A stretch of DNA of 64,000 nucleotides from Sinorhizobium chiapasense (GCF_036488675.1 NZ_CP133148.1:372001-436000), one strand, 5' to 3'. Counted from the stretch's first letter, positions 49,985-59,561 are shown. The notes: a model not told the origin generated them from the sequence alone. Translations and numbers: made by a program.

Positions 49985-50022
49985 ACAGCCATTGCGTCTG
50001 AGTCTGCAGACGCAATGGCTGT
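49985..50022. repeat. perfect 16-bp inverted repeat
   Basis: ACAGCCATTGCGTCTG and its exact reverse complement CAGACGCAATGGCTGT are separated by AGTCTG. No T run follows on either strand. It lies about 120 bases upstream of the truncated kinase gene. Confidence 0.85.
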
Positions 50023-50099
50023 AAATCCCGCTCGGGCGGCCGAACGAAAGTCCGCAGAGTGTCGATCTTTTCCATCCCCGTTCCCATCGTCGCAGAAGG

Positions 50100-50146
50100 G
50101 CCAGCACCGGAAATTCCCAGCGTTATAGGGAATGGCAGCAACGGGT
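50100..50146. repeat. short dispersed repeat, copy 2
   Basis: GCCAGCACCGGAAATTCCC ... GGGAATGGCAGCAACGGGT. The outer parts match 25950-25996; this copy has complementary ends GGAAATTCCC / GGGAATGG. Confidence 0.5.
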
Positions 50147-50672
50147 CGATTCTTCCGGTTCCAATCCGTCGCGGTTGGGTGGTGAGCGGAATTTCTGCAG
50201 CTACTCGGCTTACGTCTGGTTTGCACAAAGGAAACGGATATTACTGGATGTCGAAGGATCACGGCAAGACAGCATTATCGGCCGATCGGCTCATGACGCA
50301 TGCTCGCAGTCAGAACGGATGAAGTCTGGCCGCTCTCGACAGGAATGCTCAGAATTCCTGATCGCCGCTATCGTGGAGTTTCGAGACCGGCGGCGACTCC
50401 AGGAATACAGCCTAGTCCGGGCTTTACCCATCCCCAAGTGCCTCGGCATCGCGCTTCATCCGCGGGCGAGGAAATCATTTGCCGAGTAGTTCCGAACGGA
50501 CTGGCGGCGTGACAAGCGGACGTGGAGGAACAGGAGCCAGGTTCGAGCTGCAAAATTCTTGGCCTGAGACTCGCCGCATCGACCCGATACGATGGCAATT
50601 ACGCGGAAGCCTCCGGGCGGGTCACGGCAGGACACTTACGACGTAAGGTGTTGGCGCAGGACGAAGGTTTAA

Positions 50673-51317
50673 TCACATGTCCGAGAAAATCCAGATGCCG
50701 CCCACCATAATAGCCATTACCGAAAACAAGGCCATTAGCGCATTTTGCGTTTTGACACTGCTGGCGGCCGGCCGGCCTGCGAGCCAGCCAACGAAAGATG
50801 AGAAGGTCCCCATCGCAGCAATACTTCCGAGACAGAACAAAAGAAGATAGGCTGCCGCGGCACCATCCGAGGGCAAAGCAAGCGCGGGAACGATACCGAG
50901 CAAATGCGAACTGCCAGCAAGGCCGTGCAACGTGCCCACCGCAAACGCTGAGTGCTTATGTTCATGGCCATGCGAGTGTCCGCCACGCCCATACAGATGG
51001 TGTATTGGGCGATCGGTCAACGCTACGTGCAACCCCCAAAGCCCGATGACGCAGAGCACGACACCAACGCAACGCTCACACCAGGCCGAGATAAGATCGA
51101 GGGAAAGCGTGTCTCGCAGCAGCAGCGCGAGCAACCCGACGCAAATGACGCCGGCGCTATGCCCGATTCCCCAGCGAATACCTGTGCGCCAAGCCCTGGC
51201 CTTGGCATCGACCGCATACGGTGCAATCGCGGCGAGGTGATCGGGTCCGGAAACCACGTGAAAATAACCGGCGAAGAGCCCGGAGGCAAGGAGTGTTCCG
51301 AGAAAGACGGGAGTCAT
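50673..51317 (-). CDS. nickel/cobalt transporter-like membrane protein (UreH/NicO-like)
   Basis: 214 residues with about six membrane helices. The first helix carries FHVVSGPDHLAAIAPYAV (HxxxxxDH metal motif) and the next GIRWGIGHSAGV, both typical of nickel/cobalt permeases and urease-accessory-like membrane proteins. A His-rich loop (GRGGHSHGHEHKHS) at about 110-125 could bind metal. There are no urease or hydrogenase genes nearby, so the metal and user are unknown. Confidence 0.75.
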   Translation of the reverse strand: MTPVFLGTLLASGLFAGYFHVVSGPDHLAAIAPYAVDAKARAWRTGIRWGIGHSAGVICVGLLALLLRDTLSLDLISAWCERCVGVVLCVIGLWGLHVALTDRPIHHLYGRGGHSHGHEHKHSAFAVGTLHGLAGSSHLLGIVPALALPSDGAAAAYLLLFCLGSIAAMGTFSSFVGWLAGRPAASSVKTQNALMALFSVMAIMVGGIWIFSDM

Positions 51318-51439
51318 GTGGCAGCCTTGGTAACCTTGGAAGTGCGTTCGCGTCCCAGGTGTGAATTGGGTGACTGGCGATTATCTGTTTAGTTTGCGGA
51401 TGGCGGAACGGGCGGGGAAGCCAACGTCGGTCTCATTGA

Positions 51440-52792
51440 TCAATCGGGCAATCGAATACGCGGTCGGACGCGAGAATTGATCATGTCCGCGAGCCATATC
51501 AGGCCACCGCGCCAGAAACCGTGCAGCCGTGCTTGGTGGCTGCGGTAGAGAAGAATGTGACCGAGCTGAGCCACGCGTCCGCGGATGAAGCCGCCTTTGA
51601 ACAGACCGAATTGTCCGAGTGAGCCATAGGCGCCATAGCCACCGAGCGACACGATCGAACCGAAGTCCCGGAAGTTGAAGGGCGGCAGATCTACTCCCTC
51701 CAGCCAACCAGGAAGATAACGGATCAAATGAGAAGCCTGCTGATGCGCAACCTGGGCTGCCGGAGGCAGCTGCTTGCCCGCATCATCCAGAGGAAGGCTC
51801 GAACAATCTCCGACGGCAAAAATTCTTGAATCGACCGTCGTCTGCAAGGTCGGTCTCACCACGATCTGGTTATTACGCGTCACCTCAAGACCGTCGAATG
51901 TTGCGCATGCATCCGCGGCCTTCACACCGGCAGCCCATACCTTCAGCTCTGCGTTGATCTGTCTGCCATCTGCCAGTTGAAGGGAGCCGGCGTCCGCCGC
52001 GACGACCTGCGCGCCAGTGAGAACGGTGACGCCGAGCCTCTCCAAACGTTCGCGCGCGGCGATTGCGACACGATCCGGAAATGCGCCCAGCAGATTAGGC
52101 CCGCTCTCAAGCAGAGTCACCTTGACTTGGTTGCGCAGTCCCGCTGCGCCGTAGTAGGCCGTGACGTCAGTAAGTTGGATAAGCTCTGCGGCGAGTTCAA
52201 CTCCAGTGGCGCCGCCCCCGACCACTGCAATCTGCAACATGCTGTTGGCGACGAGCGTTTCGAGTACTCGGGCCATAATTTCCCGATTGAAGTTCATCGC
52301 TTGGGAACGGTTGTCAATCATGAAGCAGTGGTCGCGCACGCCCGGTATTCCAAAGTCGTTGGCCTGACTACCCGTCGCCAGGATCAAGGTGTCATAGGAG
52401 ATATGCCGTTTCGGCAAGATACGGCGTCCGTCGATCTCTAACGGGGCAAGATATACCTTGCGCTCCTTCCGATTGATTCCCTGGACTTCTCCGGGCTCAA
52501 AGACGAAACGGCGACTGCGGGCTTGGGCAATATAGGAGGTTTCCTGCTGGGAAACGTCGGTTGTTCCGGCAGCGATTGTATGTAGCATCGGCTTCCAGAC
52601 ATAGGCCGGCTCCCTATCGATTAGCGTCACAGCAATCGGGGTTCTACGTATGGTCCGCGGCAGTTTGGAAACGATCTCCAATCCCGCTATTCCACCACCA
52701 ACCACCACAATTTGATGAGGCCTCGGCGCGATGATTTTTTGTTCCGGACCGCCTCCGTGTTGCTCGAAGGATACCGTGGATGATTTCGGCAT
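51440..52792 (-). CDS. ndh: type II NADH:quinone oxidoreductase (NDH-2), copy 2
   Basis: 450 residues. FAD-binding IVVVGGGIAGLEIVSKLP near residues 28-45, NAD-binding IAVVGGGATGVELAAELIQL and the third motif RIFAVGDCSSL are in the proper order. A C-terminal amphipathic region (FGLFKGGFIRGRVAQLGHIL) suits peripheral membrane attachment. It passes electrons from NADH to quinone without proton pumping. The ATG follows GGAGCAGATAT, 19 bases after the other NDH-2 gene. The two copies differ in many places, so they are not a recent duplication. Confidence 0.93.
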   Translation of the reverse strand: MPKSSTVSFEQHGGGPEQKIIAPRPHQIVVVGGGIAGLEIVSKLPRTIRRTPIAVTLIDREPAYVWKPMLHTIAAGTTDVSQQETSYIAQARSRRFVFEPGEVQGINRKERKVYLAPLEIDGRRILPKRHISYDTLILATGSQANDFGIPGVRDHCFMIDNRSQAMNFNREIMARVLETLVANSMLQIAVVGGGATGVELAAELIQLTDVTAYYGAAGLRNQVKVTLLESGPNLLGAFPDRVAIAARERLERLGVTVLTGAQVVAADAGSLQLADGRQINAELKVWAAGVKAADACATFDGLEVTRNNQIVVRPTLQTTVDSRIFAVGDCSSLPLDDAGKQLPPAAQVAHQQASHLIRYLPGWLEGVDLPPFNFRDFGSIVSLGGYGAYGSLGQFGLFKGGFIRGRVAQLGHILLYRSHQARLHGFWRGGLIWLADMINSRVRPRIRLPD

Positions 52793-52811
52793 ATATCTGC
52801 TCCAGATGTCA

Positions 52812-54176
52812 TCAATTGCGAAGCACGGCGCGCCGTGAGACCCGGGTCGTGGTGTCGTCAGGACCTTTCTGAGCGTGCCCCTCTTGGTGAGTTGCAAGCT
52901 CGGATGGCTCGACAATCAGCCGTCCACTGCGACGATAGGTAACCAGAAGACGGAGCCAATTTGCCAGGATGGAGAGCTTCGCGTGGCCACCACCGGTCAA
53001 GGCGCGAAGATGCAGCAGCCCCCACATCAACCAGGCAGGAAAGCCGATGATTGAACGGCCGCGAAATTCCGCAACACCGACATGCCGAGAGATGGTTGCC
53101 ACCTTGCTTGGCGTGAACGTCTCGTAACGATTGGGAAGGGCGCGGTTTGCGAGGCGTGCAGAGATCAGCTTGCCGACGTACCGGCCCTGCTGCTGCGCAA
53201 TCGATGCGAGGCCTGGCACGGGTCGGCCATCAGGTCCGATGGCATGGGCTGCATCCCCGACAACAAAACACTCGGGATGACCGGGCACTGAAAAATCGTT
53301 CTGGACTGCTACGGTTCCGTTCGGTTTTACGTGCCCGCCAAGTGTGCGCGCTACCGGTACCCCCTGAACGCCGGTGCACCATAACACGGTCGCAGCCTCG
53401 ATGCGTTCATCGCCAACTGTAACGCCAGTCGCGTCAACATGGGTGACGGGCGCACCTAGTCTTACCTCAACTCCTTGACGTTGCAGCGCGCTGGCCGCGT
53501 AGGCCGAATGGCGTTCGCTAAATGCGGGCAGCAATCTCGGTCCAGACTGAACCAGCACGATGCGTGCCTGGCGGAGGTCAATATTTCGAAAGTCGGATGC
53601 CAGTGTCCTTCGGGTAAACTCGCTGATCGTGCCGGTAATTGCGACGCCGGTTGGCCCGCCTCCCACGACGACTACGGTCATGTCGCGCGCCTGCTTCTTG
53701 GGATCCGACTCCATTTCTGCGCGCTCGAACGCCTTCAGAAGCTTATTCCTGGCGGTGATGGCGTCACCGAGCGACTTCAATCCAAGCGCATGTTGGGCCC
53801 ATTCCGACTCGTGCCCGAAATAACTTGTTTGCGCACCCGTTGCGACCACGAGGATGTCGTAGGCCAGATCGCTTCCTTCGTTCATGACGACGGTCCGGCG
53901 GGATAAATCGATACGCGTCGCCTCGCGCAGTTCCACCCGGACGTTAGGCATCTCGCGCACAAGCGAACGGATAGGTGCGGCAATCTCCGCAGGCTCCAGA
54001 ATCGACGTGGCGACCTGAAAGAGGAAGGGTTGAAAGAGATGATGATTGTTGCGGTCGACAAGGGTGATCTCGGCATCGCTGCTGCGCAATGCACGAACGA
54101 CGGCCATTCCGGCGAAACCAGCGCCGATGACAACCACTTTGCTGCAAGACTTCTTGTTTGCCGAAGCAGTGTTCAT
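52812..54176 (-). CDS. ndh: type II NADH:quinone oxidoreductase (NDH-2), copy 1
   Basis: 454 residues. The FAD fold VVVIGAGFAGMAVVRALRSS is at the N-terminus, the NAD fold MTVVVVGGGPTGVAITGTIS is central, and CFVVGDAAHAIG closes the FAD site. HLFQPFLFQVATSILEPAEI is a hallmark of bacterial NDH-2. The C-terminal WLMWGLLHLRAL helix suits membrane binding. The start overlaps the TPR gene stop (ATGA). It acts at the cytoplasmic face of the inner membrane. Confidence 0.94.
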   Translation of the reverse strand: MNTASANKKSCSKVVVIGAGFAGMAVVRALRSSDAEITLVDRNNHHLFQPFLFQVATSILEPAEIAAPIRSLVREMPNVRVELREATRIDLSRRTVVMNEGSDLAYDILVVATGAQTSYFGHESEWAQHALGLKSLGDAITARNKLLKAFERAEMESDPKKQARDMTVVVVGGGPTGVAITGTISEFTRRTLASDFRNIDLRQARIVLVQSGPRLLPAFSERHSAYAASALQRQGVEVRLGAPVTHVDATGVTVGDERIEAATVLWCTGVQGVPVARTLGGHVKPNGTVAVQNDFSVPGHPECFVVGDAAHAIGPDGRPVPGLASIAQQQGRYVGKLISARLANRALPNRYETFTPSKVATISRHVGVAEFRGRSIIGFPAWLMWGLLHLRALTGGGHAKLSILANWLRLLVTYRRSGRLIVEPSELATHQEGHAQKGPDDTTTRVSRRAVLRN

Positions 54177-55219
54177 GGGGCCGCCTCGTGGAGCAGCGCG
54201 GCTCCCTGCGCGCCGTGTTGCGCCCTGGTAAGCAGCTTGCGCGATCGCGGAGTGTCGCGGAGTTCAAGATTGGCCAGCGCCAGTTCGACCGCACGCTTCG
54301 GCTGTTTGCCGATCCCCATGAAGAAGACGGCCGCGTGGTCGGCGTACGCCTCGGGTCGACACGCCAGCAACCGTTCATACGCTTCTGCCGCAAGTTCGGC
54401 TTGCATGGCGGCCGCCTTGGCGTCGCCGAGCTCGGCGAGGATTTCCGCGTAAGTTGCGCGATACTCGGGGTCGTCGGATGTTTCAACCAGAGGTGCGATG
54501 AGGGCTTCCGCCACGTCCAACTCTCCGCGCGCGAGCGCCACCTCGGCACGATGTCCCCACCCCGGGACGTGCGCTGGTAGGATCGCGCCGAGCTCAGCGA
54601 AGGCCGCGTCCGCGCGATCCAGATCGCCGCGACGCATAGCGCTCACTCCCCATTCGAAGAGCAGTTGCCCGCACGGAAAAGGCGACACGCCATTGTCGGC
54701 ACCGAGCGCCGCCGTATAGAAGGTTTCCGCCGCGCTCCACTCATCCATTTCCGCGAGCAGCGTCGCGAGGCCTCCGAAGGTATCGATCCGGGGATCGCTC
54801 TTTGCGAGTCTCTCACGCAGGACCCGCGCCTCTTTATATTGTCCCGTCGCCTGCAGTATCGCTGCCCGTTCGACGTCAATTTCCGGTTCCGGCTCTGAAC
54901 AGCCGGCCGCGAGCGCTTCATCAAGCAGCGCCTTCGCTTGATCGAAGCGGTGGAACCGTCCAGCGATCTGGGCGTGAACAAGGAGCGCTTTGGCGGAGCC
55001 GCGCGACAGCTCAACGGCCTCGGTCGCGATCATCTCCGCCCGGTCATGGTCCACGATACGACCAAGCACGTCACCGCGAAGAAACAGGAGCTTCGACAGT
55101 TTCAGTAAGCTTTCGAAATTCGCGCCTTTGACACGGCCGCCCTCCAAACTGTTGATCGATGCCGACAGATTGACAAGAGCGATTCGCCCGCTTGTGTAAC
55201 GCCGGGGATCGATCATCAT
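54173..55219 (-). CDS. TPR-repeat protein
   Basis: 348 residues without signal peptide or membrane helix. Helical repeats are visible throughout (AKALLVHAQIAGRFHRFDQAKALLDEALAA; ATYAEILAELGDAKAAAMQAELAAEAYERLLA), about 34 residues each. It starts inside the SDR stop (TGATG) and ends inside the NDH start, so it is translationally coupled to both. A scaffold role for the operon's enzymes is a guess. Confidence 0.78.
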   Translation of the reverse strand: MMIDPRRYTSGRIALVNLSASINSLEGGRVKGANFESLLKLSKLLFLRGDVLGRIVDHDRAEMIATEAVELSRGSAKALLVHAQIAGRFHRFDQAKALLDEALAAGCSEPEPEIDVERAAILQATGQYKEARVLRERLAKSDPRIDTFGGLATLLAEMDEWSAAETFYTAALGADNGVSPFPCGQLLFEWGVSAMRRGDLDRADAAFAELGAILPAHVPGWGHRAEVALARGELDVAEALIAPLVETSDDPEYRATYAEILAELGDAKAAAMQAELAAEAYERLLACRPEAYADHAAVFFMGIGKQPKRAVELALANLELRDTPRSRKLLTRAQHGAQGAALLHEAAP

Positions 55220-56004
55220 CAGACGCCACCCTGGAGACCGGTCAACAGGGCCGGATAACCGCGCGTCAACGAACCGCCGTCGATCGCAATCGTGTCGCCG
55301 TTGATCGATCTCGCCCTGTCCGACGCGAGGAAGACGGCAGCCTCGGCAATTTCTTCCGCCACAACCGCACGTCTCATTGGGATCACGCCCAGGAAGAGCT
55401 CGCGCATGGCTGGATCTTCCAGCTCTTTTCTTGTCAAAGGCGTTTCCACCAGGCCTGGCGCGATGCCTACGACGCGAATACCTCGACTGCCGAGTTCCAA
55501 GGCACCGCAGCGCGTGATCATGTCCACCCCGGCCTTCGCTGCGCAGTAAGCCACCTGACCCTCGCCGGCCTGCCGTGCGTTCACCGATGAGATGTTGATG
55601 ATGACACCTGGTCTTCCTTGCTCAATCATGATCCTTGCGCCGTGCTTGACGCCGAAGAAGACCCCGCCGAGCGTCACGGCCTGAACCGATCTCCACTTGT
55701 CGGCGGACAGTTCGGTAAGCGGCGTGATTACGCCAAATCCCGCACAATTGACGACGATGTCCAGCGATCCGAAAGTGTCGCGTGCGGCGCGCAGCGCGTC
55801 CTCGACCTGGTCCTCGTCTGAAACGTCGATGACGCGGCCACTCGCGCGATCACCTAGCTCGCGGCTGGCATCGTCAAGCGCTTTCGCATTGAGATCACAG
55901 AGCAACACGCTCGCACCGGCACCGATAAATGCCGTCGCGATCGCCTTGCCGATGCCGGATGCAGCGCCGGTCACCAAGGCTCCCTTGCCCTTCAGCATGT
56001 CCAT
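55219..56004 (-). CDS. short-chain dehydrogenase/reductase
   Basis: 261 residues, classical SDR. Cofactor motif ALVTGAASGIGKAIATAF at residues 9-26, NNAG equivalent NCAGFG, Ser in NISSVNARQAG and catalytic YCAAK. GLVETPLTRKEL and INGDTIAIDGGSL are typical of the C-terminus. An Asp at the end of strand two (LLCDLNAK) suggests NAD rather than NADP. The first 20 residues are very like the N-terminal remnant on the neighbouring decarboxylase gene, 65 bases away. Confidence 0.92.
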   Translation of the reverse strand: MDMLKGKGALVTGAASGIGKAIATAFIGAGASVLLCDLNAKALDDASRELGDRASGRVIDVSDEDQVEDALRAARDTFGSLDIVVNCAGFGVITPLTELSADKWRSVQAVTLGGVFFGVKHGARIMIEQGRPGVIINISSVNARQAGEGQVAYCAAKAGVDMITRCGALELGSRGIRVVGIAPGLVETPLTRKELEDPAMRELFLGVIPMRRAVVAEEIAEAAVFLASDRARSINGDTIAIDGGSLTRGYPALLTGLQGGV

Positions 56005-56069
56005 GTTTTTCTCTCCAGTAATGGCGGTGGAGAGACCTCCACTCGCGAAGTTGGAATTTCTGGCCGAAG

Positions 56070-56879
56070 CTAACGGCGCTCGGCTTCAAGGTAGTCGTGC
56101 ACCACTTGACCGTCGCAAAGCGTCATGTCCCAGAGATGCTGTCGGCCCTCCAGCACGCGCACGACCGGAAGCGCCGCGATCGGGCAGCCGACATGCGGGA
56201 TCGTGAACAGGTCTGCCGGCCCGCCCCAAGCGCCCTTCAACCGGACATCGTAGAGATTGACCCGGACGAGCTGTGCGACCTTCGGTGTGTGATTGTCGAC
56301 GTCGGGAAGCAGCTTGAGCACGAGTTGGGTCGTCTGCAGCTCCTGCTCTATCTCCGCCAGGCGATCCGACAAATCGACCGCGCGGTACGGCATCGTCGCA
56401 AGAGCCACCTGCACGCCACCATAAGACAGGCTGCCCGTCAGCACCTCGCGCACCGTCTTCAGCTCAGGCTCGCCGTGCCGCTTTGGGAAGCCGAGGATCT
56501 CCCGGCCGGCGAGCGTTGGTGACTCGCTGTTGAGAAATGCCTGGAAGACGTAGATGACCGGCTTGCCCTCGAAGGTGCAAGCGACCGAATGACCGACCTC
56601 GGTGTACGGGCCGAATCCGCTGACATCGGTCATGTGCCGCCACTCTATTGTGACGCGGTTGCCCTCGGCGGGTTCGAGAGGTCTTGGAACAACCGCGCGC
56701 ACGGCTTCCGCGGTACTCTCGTAAGTGACGACGAGTTGGTGCATGTCCTTGTAGTGCCAGGGCCCGCGCGGGTAGCTGGGCCTCAGTGTCGACATCACCG
56801 GATATTGCAGGAACCAGTCTTTGCCGATGCCGGATGCGGAGCCGGTCACGACCGCGCTGTTCCCTTTCAATCTGTCCAT
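56070..56879 (-). CDS. acetoacetate decarboxylase-family protein with SDR-derived N-terminus
   Basis: 269 residues from the ATG that follows GGAGAAGTGAAC, two bases after the previous stop. Residues 1-20 (MDRLKGNSAVVTGSASGIGK) are the start of an SDR enzyme. From about 21 (DWFLQYPVMSTLRPSYPRGP) the protein is an acetoacetate decarboxylase homologue. The likely Schiff-base Lys lies in GREILGFPKRHG, and GGVQVALATMPYR and CPIAALPVVRVL follow. The natural start may once have been the internal Met at MSTLRPSYPRG. The activity may be decarboxylation or another reaction of the family; see the findings for the fusion. Confidence 0.85.
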   Translation of the reverse strand: MDRLKGNSAVVTGSASGIGKDWFLQYPVMSTLRPSYPRGPWHYKDMHQLVVTYESTAEAVRAVVPRPLEPAEGNRVTIEWRHMTDVSGFGPYTEVGHSVACTFEGKPVIYVFQAFLNSESPTLAGREILGFPKRHGEPELKTVREVLTGSLSYGGVQVALATMPYRAVDLSDRLAEIEQELQTTQLVLKLLPDVDNHTPKVAQLVRVNLYDVRLKGAWGGPADLFTIPHVGCPIAALPVVRVLEGRQHLWDMTLCDGQVVHDYLEAERR

Positions 56880-56881
56880 GT

Positions 56882-58000
56882 TCACTTCTCCACAAATGCG
56901 GGCACGGGAAGATCGGCCCGCTCGTTAGCTTTGCGCACGTAAGGAAAGACCCGGCTGGCCGGCTGGGTCGGACCGTCGACCCCGTCGCCCAGTCGCTGGC
57001 CCCGCCCGCCATTCACGTAGAGCGTGAGCATCTCGTCCAGGATGTCGTCGTCGAGCCAGCGACCGCCGGCGCTCTCGTGCGGACGGTTCTCAAGCGCTGC
57101 CCGTTCGATCTCCAGGAAATTGCCCGGCGCGAAGGAATGCGCGAGGTCCAGGATCAAGTAGTCCCCCATCAGCAGGTCGCGCAGCGGATGGCGCCCATCT
57201 GTGCCTGGCGCCCATGCAACCTCACCATCGAGACCGTCGAAGAACGCAAGCGTTGCCTCAGCGCGCGACTCGTAGAGCGGCCGATATGCCCTGGAGAGGG
57301 CAAAGGCATCCTCCCTGTTGTAAAGATCGCGAAGTTCAACGCCCTTGGGATCGCGTGTCGCGTTCGCCAGCAAGACGTTCTTGATTTCCGGCCGGCCGAC
57401 ACGTTCGAGCCGGATCGGCTTGCCGCGGCGCGTGACAAGGGTCTCCGCAATGGCAGCAACCAGTGTGATGCCATTGAAGCGTTCGCGGATCGAGGCAATC
57501 GGCACCTCGACGACGATCGTCAACACGTCGCGAAGCTGAACGGTGTTGGTACCTTCCTTCCCGAAGGACAGTTTGCCTGACATATCGGTCCGGATAGTCG
57601 CCTCGACATCCATGAAAAACGGGTCGCTGACCAGTCCCGCGAAGACGCGCGTGCCATCCAGTTCCAACGGTTCGCCGGTGACGAAGCCTGTCTCGCGCCC
57701 GTCCGAGGTGACGACGGTCCCTTTCTGAACCGAAGTCCCTTCCGGGACATCATCGAAACGGACATCGATCGTATGTTCGGCCGGGCCGTGCACGAAGCTG
57801 CCGGCCGACCGGGTGAGCGGCCGCAGCCGGAAACGGTAGGTGACGACATCACTGAAGAAGGCCTGCGCCGTTGCCATGGGAAACGCATTCATGATCAGGA
57901 CGAGATTCCCCGGGCGCTCCGGGCTGGGAAAGGCATAGAAATCGGTGATGTCCACTGCGGGATCGTCCATCACCGCGGGGCCGCTGAAATGGTCTGACAT
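56882..58000 (-). CDS. DUF4331 family protein
   Basis: 372 residues starting at MSDHFSGPAVMDDPAVDITD. The DITDFYAFPSPERPGNLVLIMN start, followed by TYRFRLRP and repeated beta-strand patterns, is typical of DUF4331 proteins, whose role is not known. There is no signal peptide. A GGCGAACTC stretch lies upstream. It is 23 bases from the peroxidase gene and two bases from the decarboxylase gene, so it is part of the same transcript. Confidence 0.83.
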   Translation of the reverse strand: MSDHFSGPAVMDDPAVDITDFYAFPSPERPGNLVLIMNAFPMATAQAFFSDVVTYRFRLRPLTRSAGSFVHGPAEHTIDVRFDDVPEGTSVQKGTVVTSDGRETGFVTGEPLELDGTRVFAGLVSDPFFMDVEATIRTDMSGKLSFGKEGTNTVQLRDVLTIVVEVPIASIRERFNGITLVAAIAETLVTRRGKPIRLERVGRPEIKNVLLANATRDPKGVELRDLYNREDAFALSRAYRPLYESRAEATLAFFDGLDGEVAWAPGTDGRHPLRDLLMGDYLILDLAHSFAPGNFLEIERAALENRPHESAGGRWLDDDILDEMLTLYVNGGRGQRLGDGVDGPTQPASRVFPYVRKANERADLPVPAFVEK

Positions 58001-58023
58001 TGAGTTCGCCTCTTTTCGCCAGT

Positions 58024-59442
58024 TCAGAATTTTTGTTCGACGATGCCCTTGAGCGCATTCAGCCCGGGCACGAACAGGTACTCGCCGCCTTTCACAGTGA
58101 CGAAGGTCGGCAGGTCGAAGAGGAACGGTCGCCTGGCACCGGGAACTGACATTTGCGAGCCTTCGCCCCCGACACCATTGATGGGGTCTTGCTCGCTTGG
58201 ATCGAGTCCCAGGAATTCGCCGCCTTTCATCCATTCGGCCTGGACGAATTCGAACTGCCGTTCGATGTCGGCCTGTACGAAAAGATTGATGAGGCCGCGA
58301 TCGATGCCATCGTCCTCGAGCGCGCCATCCCTAAGATGTGGACCATATTCGACGCCGCGCCGGAGCAACCGGTGCCGCCGTACCGCAGTTGCCCGTTTCA
58401 ACGGAGTGGCGCGCGGGTTGCTGCGGCGCAGGTGAGAACCGAGCGGGCACCGCAGCCCCCGGTCGTCGCCTTCATAGGTGAAGTTGTTGCGCCGGTCGGG
58501 GTCGGCCGCGATTTCTGGATCGTCCCTTTCGGGCGACAGGTCGACGGGGCAACCGCTGGGCCACCGACCCATCATTTTGGCCGCCACGAGATCTCGGTGA
58601 TGCTGATCGTCGCTGCCATAGAGGGATTGTGCGGCTGTTGCCAGGTAACGGCGAAATGCTGCCACGTCTTGATAGAGCTTGCGGAACACGACGAATGTTC
58701 CGTTCACCCGCAGTTCGAATGGTTCGGGCATCTGCGTGCCGCCAGGCCCGACCTCGTCCTCGTAGCCGAGCAGGAACTCTCCCGGTTTCAGCGGGCGCCA
58801 GGTGCCATCGCTCTCCAGTACGCCATCGCCAGGATAAGAAGGCGTGTCCGCTCCTTCGATCGGCGGTTGGGAGATCGGATCGGCGAACCCGAAATGCTCG
58901 CCCTCTGATCCGATCCCGCTCTCATGCGCAAGCGCCATCGTGTCTTGAATGAACCGGATTTCGACCCCACCAGTGGCCTCGAATTCCGCTTCAAGGATCC
59001 GGGTCGCCTCTTCGCGACCTTCGTCGGAATCGGTTCGCAGCAACGCCATAGCATGAATGTCGGGGCCGCCCAGTCCGCCCTCCCAATGTTCCGGCGCGTG
59101 CGGCCCGACATCACCCACCGCGTTCGCACGACCCCGGGCGCCGGCCCGGAACGCCTCCGGGAAGCTGTTCAGCGCTCGCTCAGAAAGTCCGAGCGCCTTT
59201 AGCCCCTGGTAGGTAAAGCCAATATTGACCGTGAATCGTGTCCCATGTTCCTTTTCGTGGGCATTGACGCGCTGGAACATGTTGCGCAGCCATGCGCGGG
59301 CTTTTGCGCCGCCGTTGAACGTAAGGAAAATGTGACGCCCGTAGCGCATTAGAATAGGCGCCACGATGTTGTCCTGGATGTCGTGCAGGTTAGCCTTCAG
59401 GTCAGCAGACGTTAAGCCCCGTTGAGAACCGAGAGCTGGCAT
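58024..59442 (-). CDS. DyP-type heme peroxidase
   Basis: 472 residues. The distal motif reads GFADPISQPPIEG, with the catalytic Asp kept but Pro in place of the usual second Gly of GxxDG. The proximal His region is CPLGSHLRRSNPRA, and the C-terminal FVQADIERQFEFVQAEWMKGG and SVPGARRPFLFDLPTFVTVKGG match the longer DyP/fungal-like subgroup. No Tat or Sec signal is present, so it works in the cytoplasm unless carried elsewhere. It uses peroxide to oxidise an unknown substrate. The operon's NADH dehydrogenases and TPR protein may serve the same process. Confidence 0.9.
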   Translation of the reverse strand: MPALGSQRGLTSADLKANLHDIQDNIVAPILMRYGRHIFLTFNGGAKARAWLRNMFQRVNAHEKEHGTRFTVNIGFTYQGLKALGLSERALNSFPEAFRAGARGRANAVGDVGPHAPEHWEGGLGGPDIHAMALLRTDSDEGREEATRILEAEFEATGGVEIRFIQDTMALAHESGIGSEGEHFGFADPISQPPIEGADTPSYPGDGVLESDGTWRPLKPGEFLLGYEDEVGPGGTQMPEPFELRVNGTFVVFRKLYQDVAAFRRYLATAAQSLYGSDDQHHRDLVAAKMMGRWPSGCPVDLSPERDDPEIAADPDRRNNFTYEGDDRGLRCPLGSHLRRSNPRATPLKRATAVRRHRLLRRGVEYGPHLRDGALEDDGIDRGLINLFVQADIERQFEFVQAEWMKGGEFLGLDPSEQDPINGVGGEGSQMSVPGARRPFLFDLPTFVTVKGGEYLFVPGLNALKGIVEQKF

Positions 59443-59561
59443 ATTCGTTATCCTTGTCGCAAAAATTCACCGCGATCAGCGGCAGATGAGATCGATCCCA
59501 GGCTGAAAGCCAATGGCCGATCCATCCACCGGAACGTCAGGCGGCACCAACTTCGCCTGCC

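Larger units (their letters stand above)
49868..50672. other. 805-base region without a clear gene
   Basis: Contains a perfect 16-bp hairpin (49985-50022) and a short dispersed repeat (50100-50146), listed separately. Open frames here are short, lack ribosome sites and have low protein-like character. Confidence 0.5.

Noticed and set aside
52812..54176. The two NDH-2 genes as a recent tandem duplication
   Set aside because: Their sequences differ along the whole length, including the nucleotide-binding motifs, so they are separate subfamilies.
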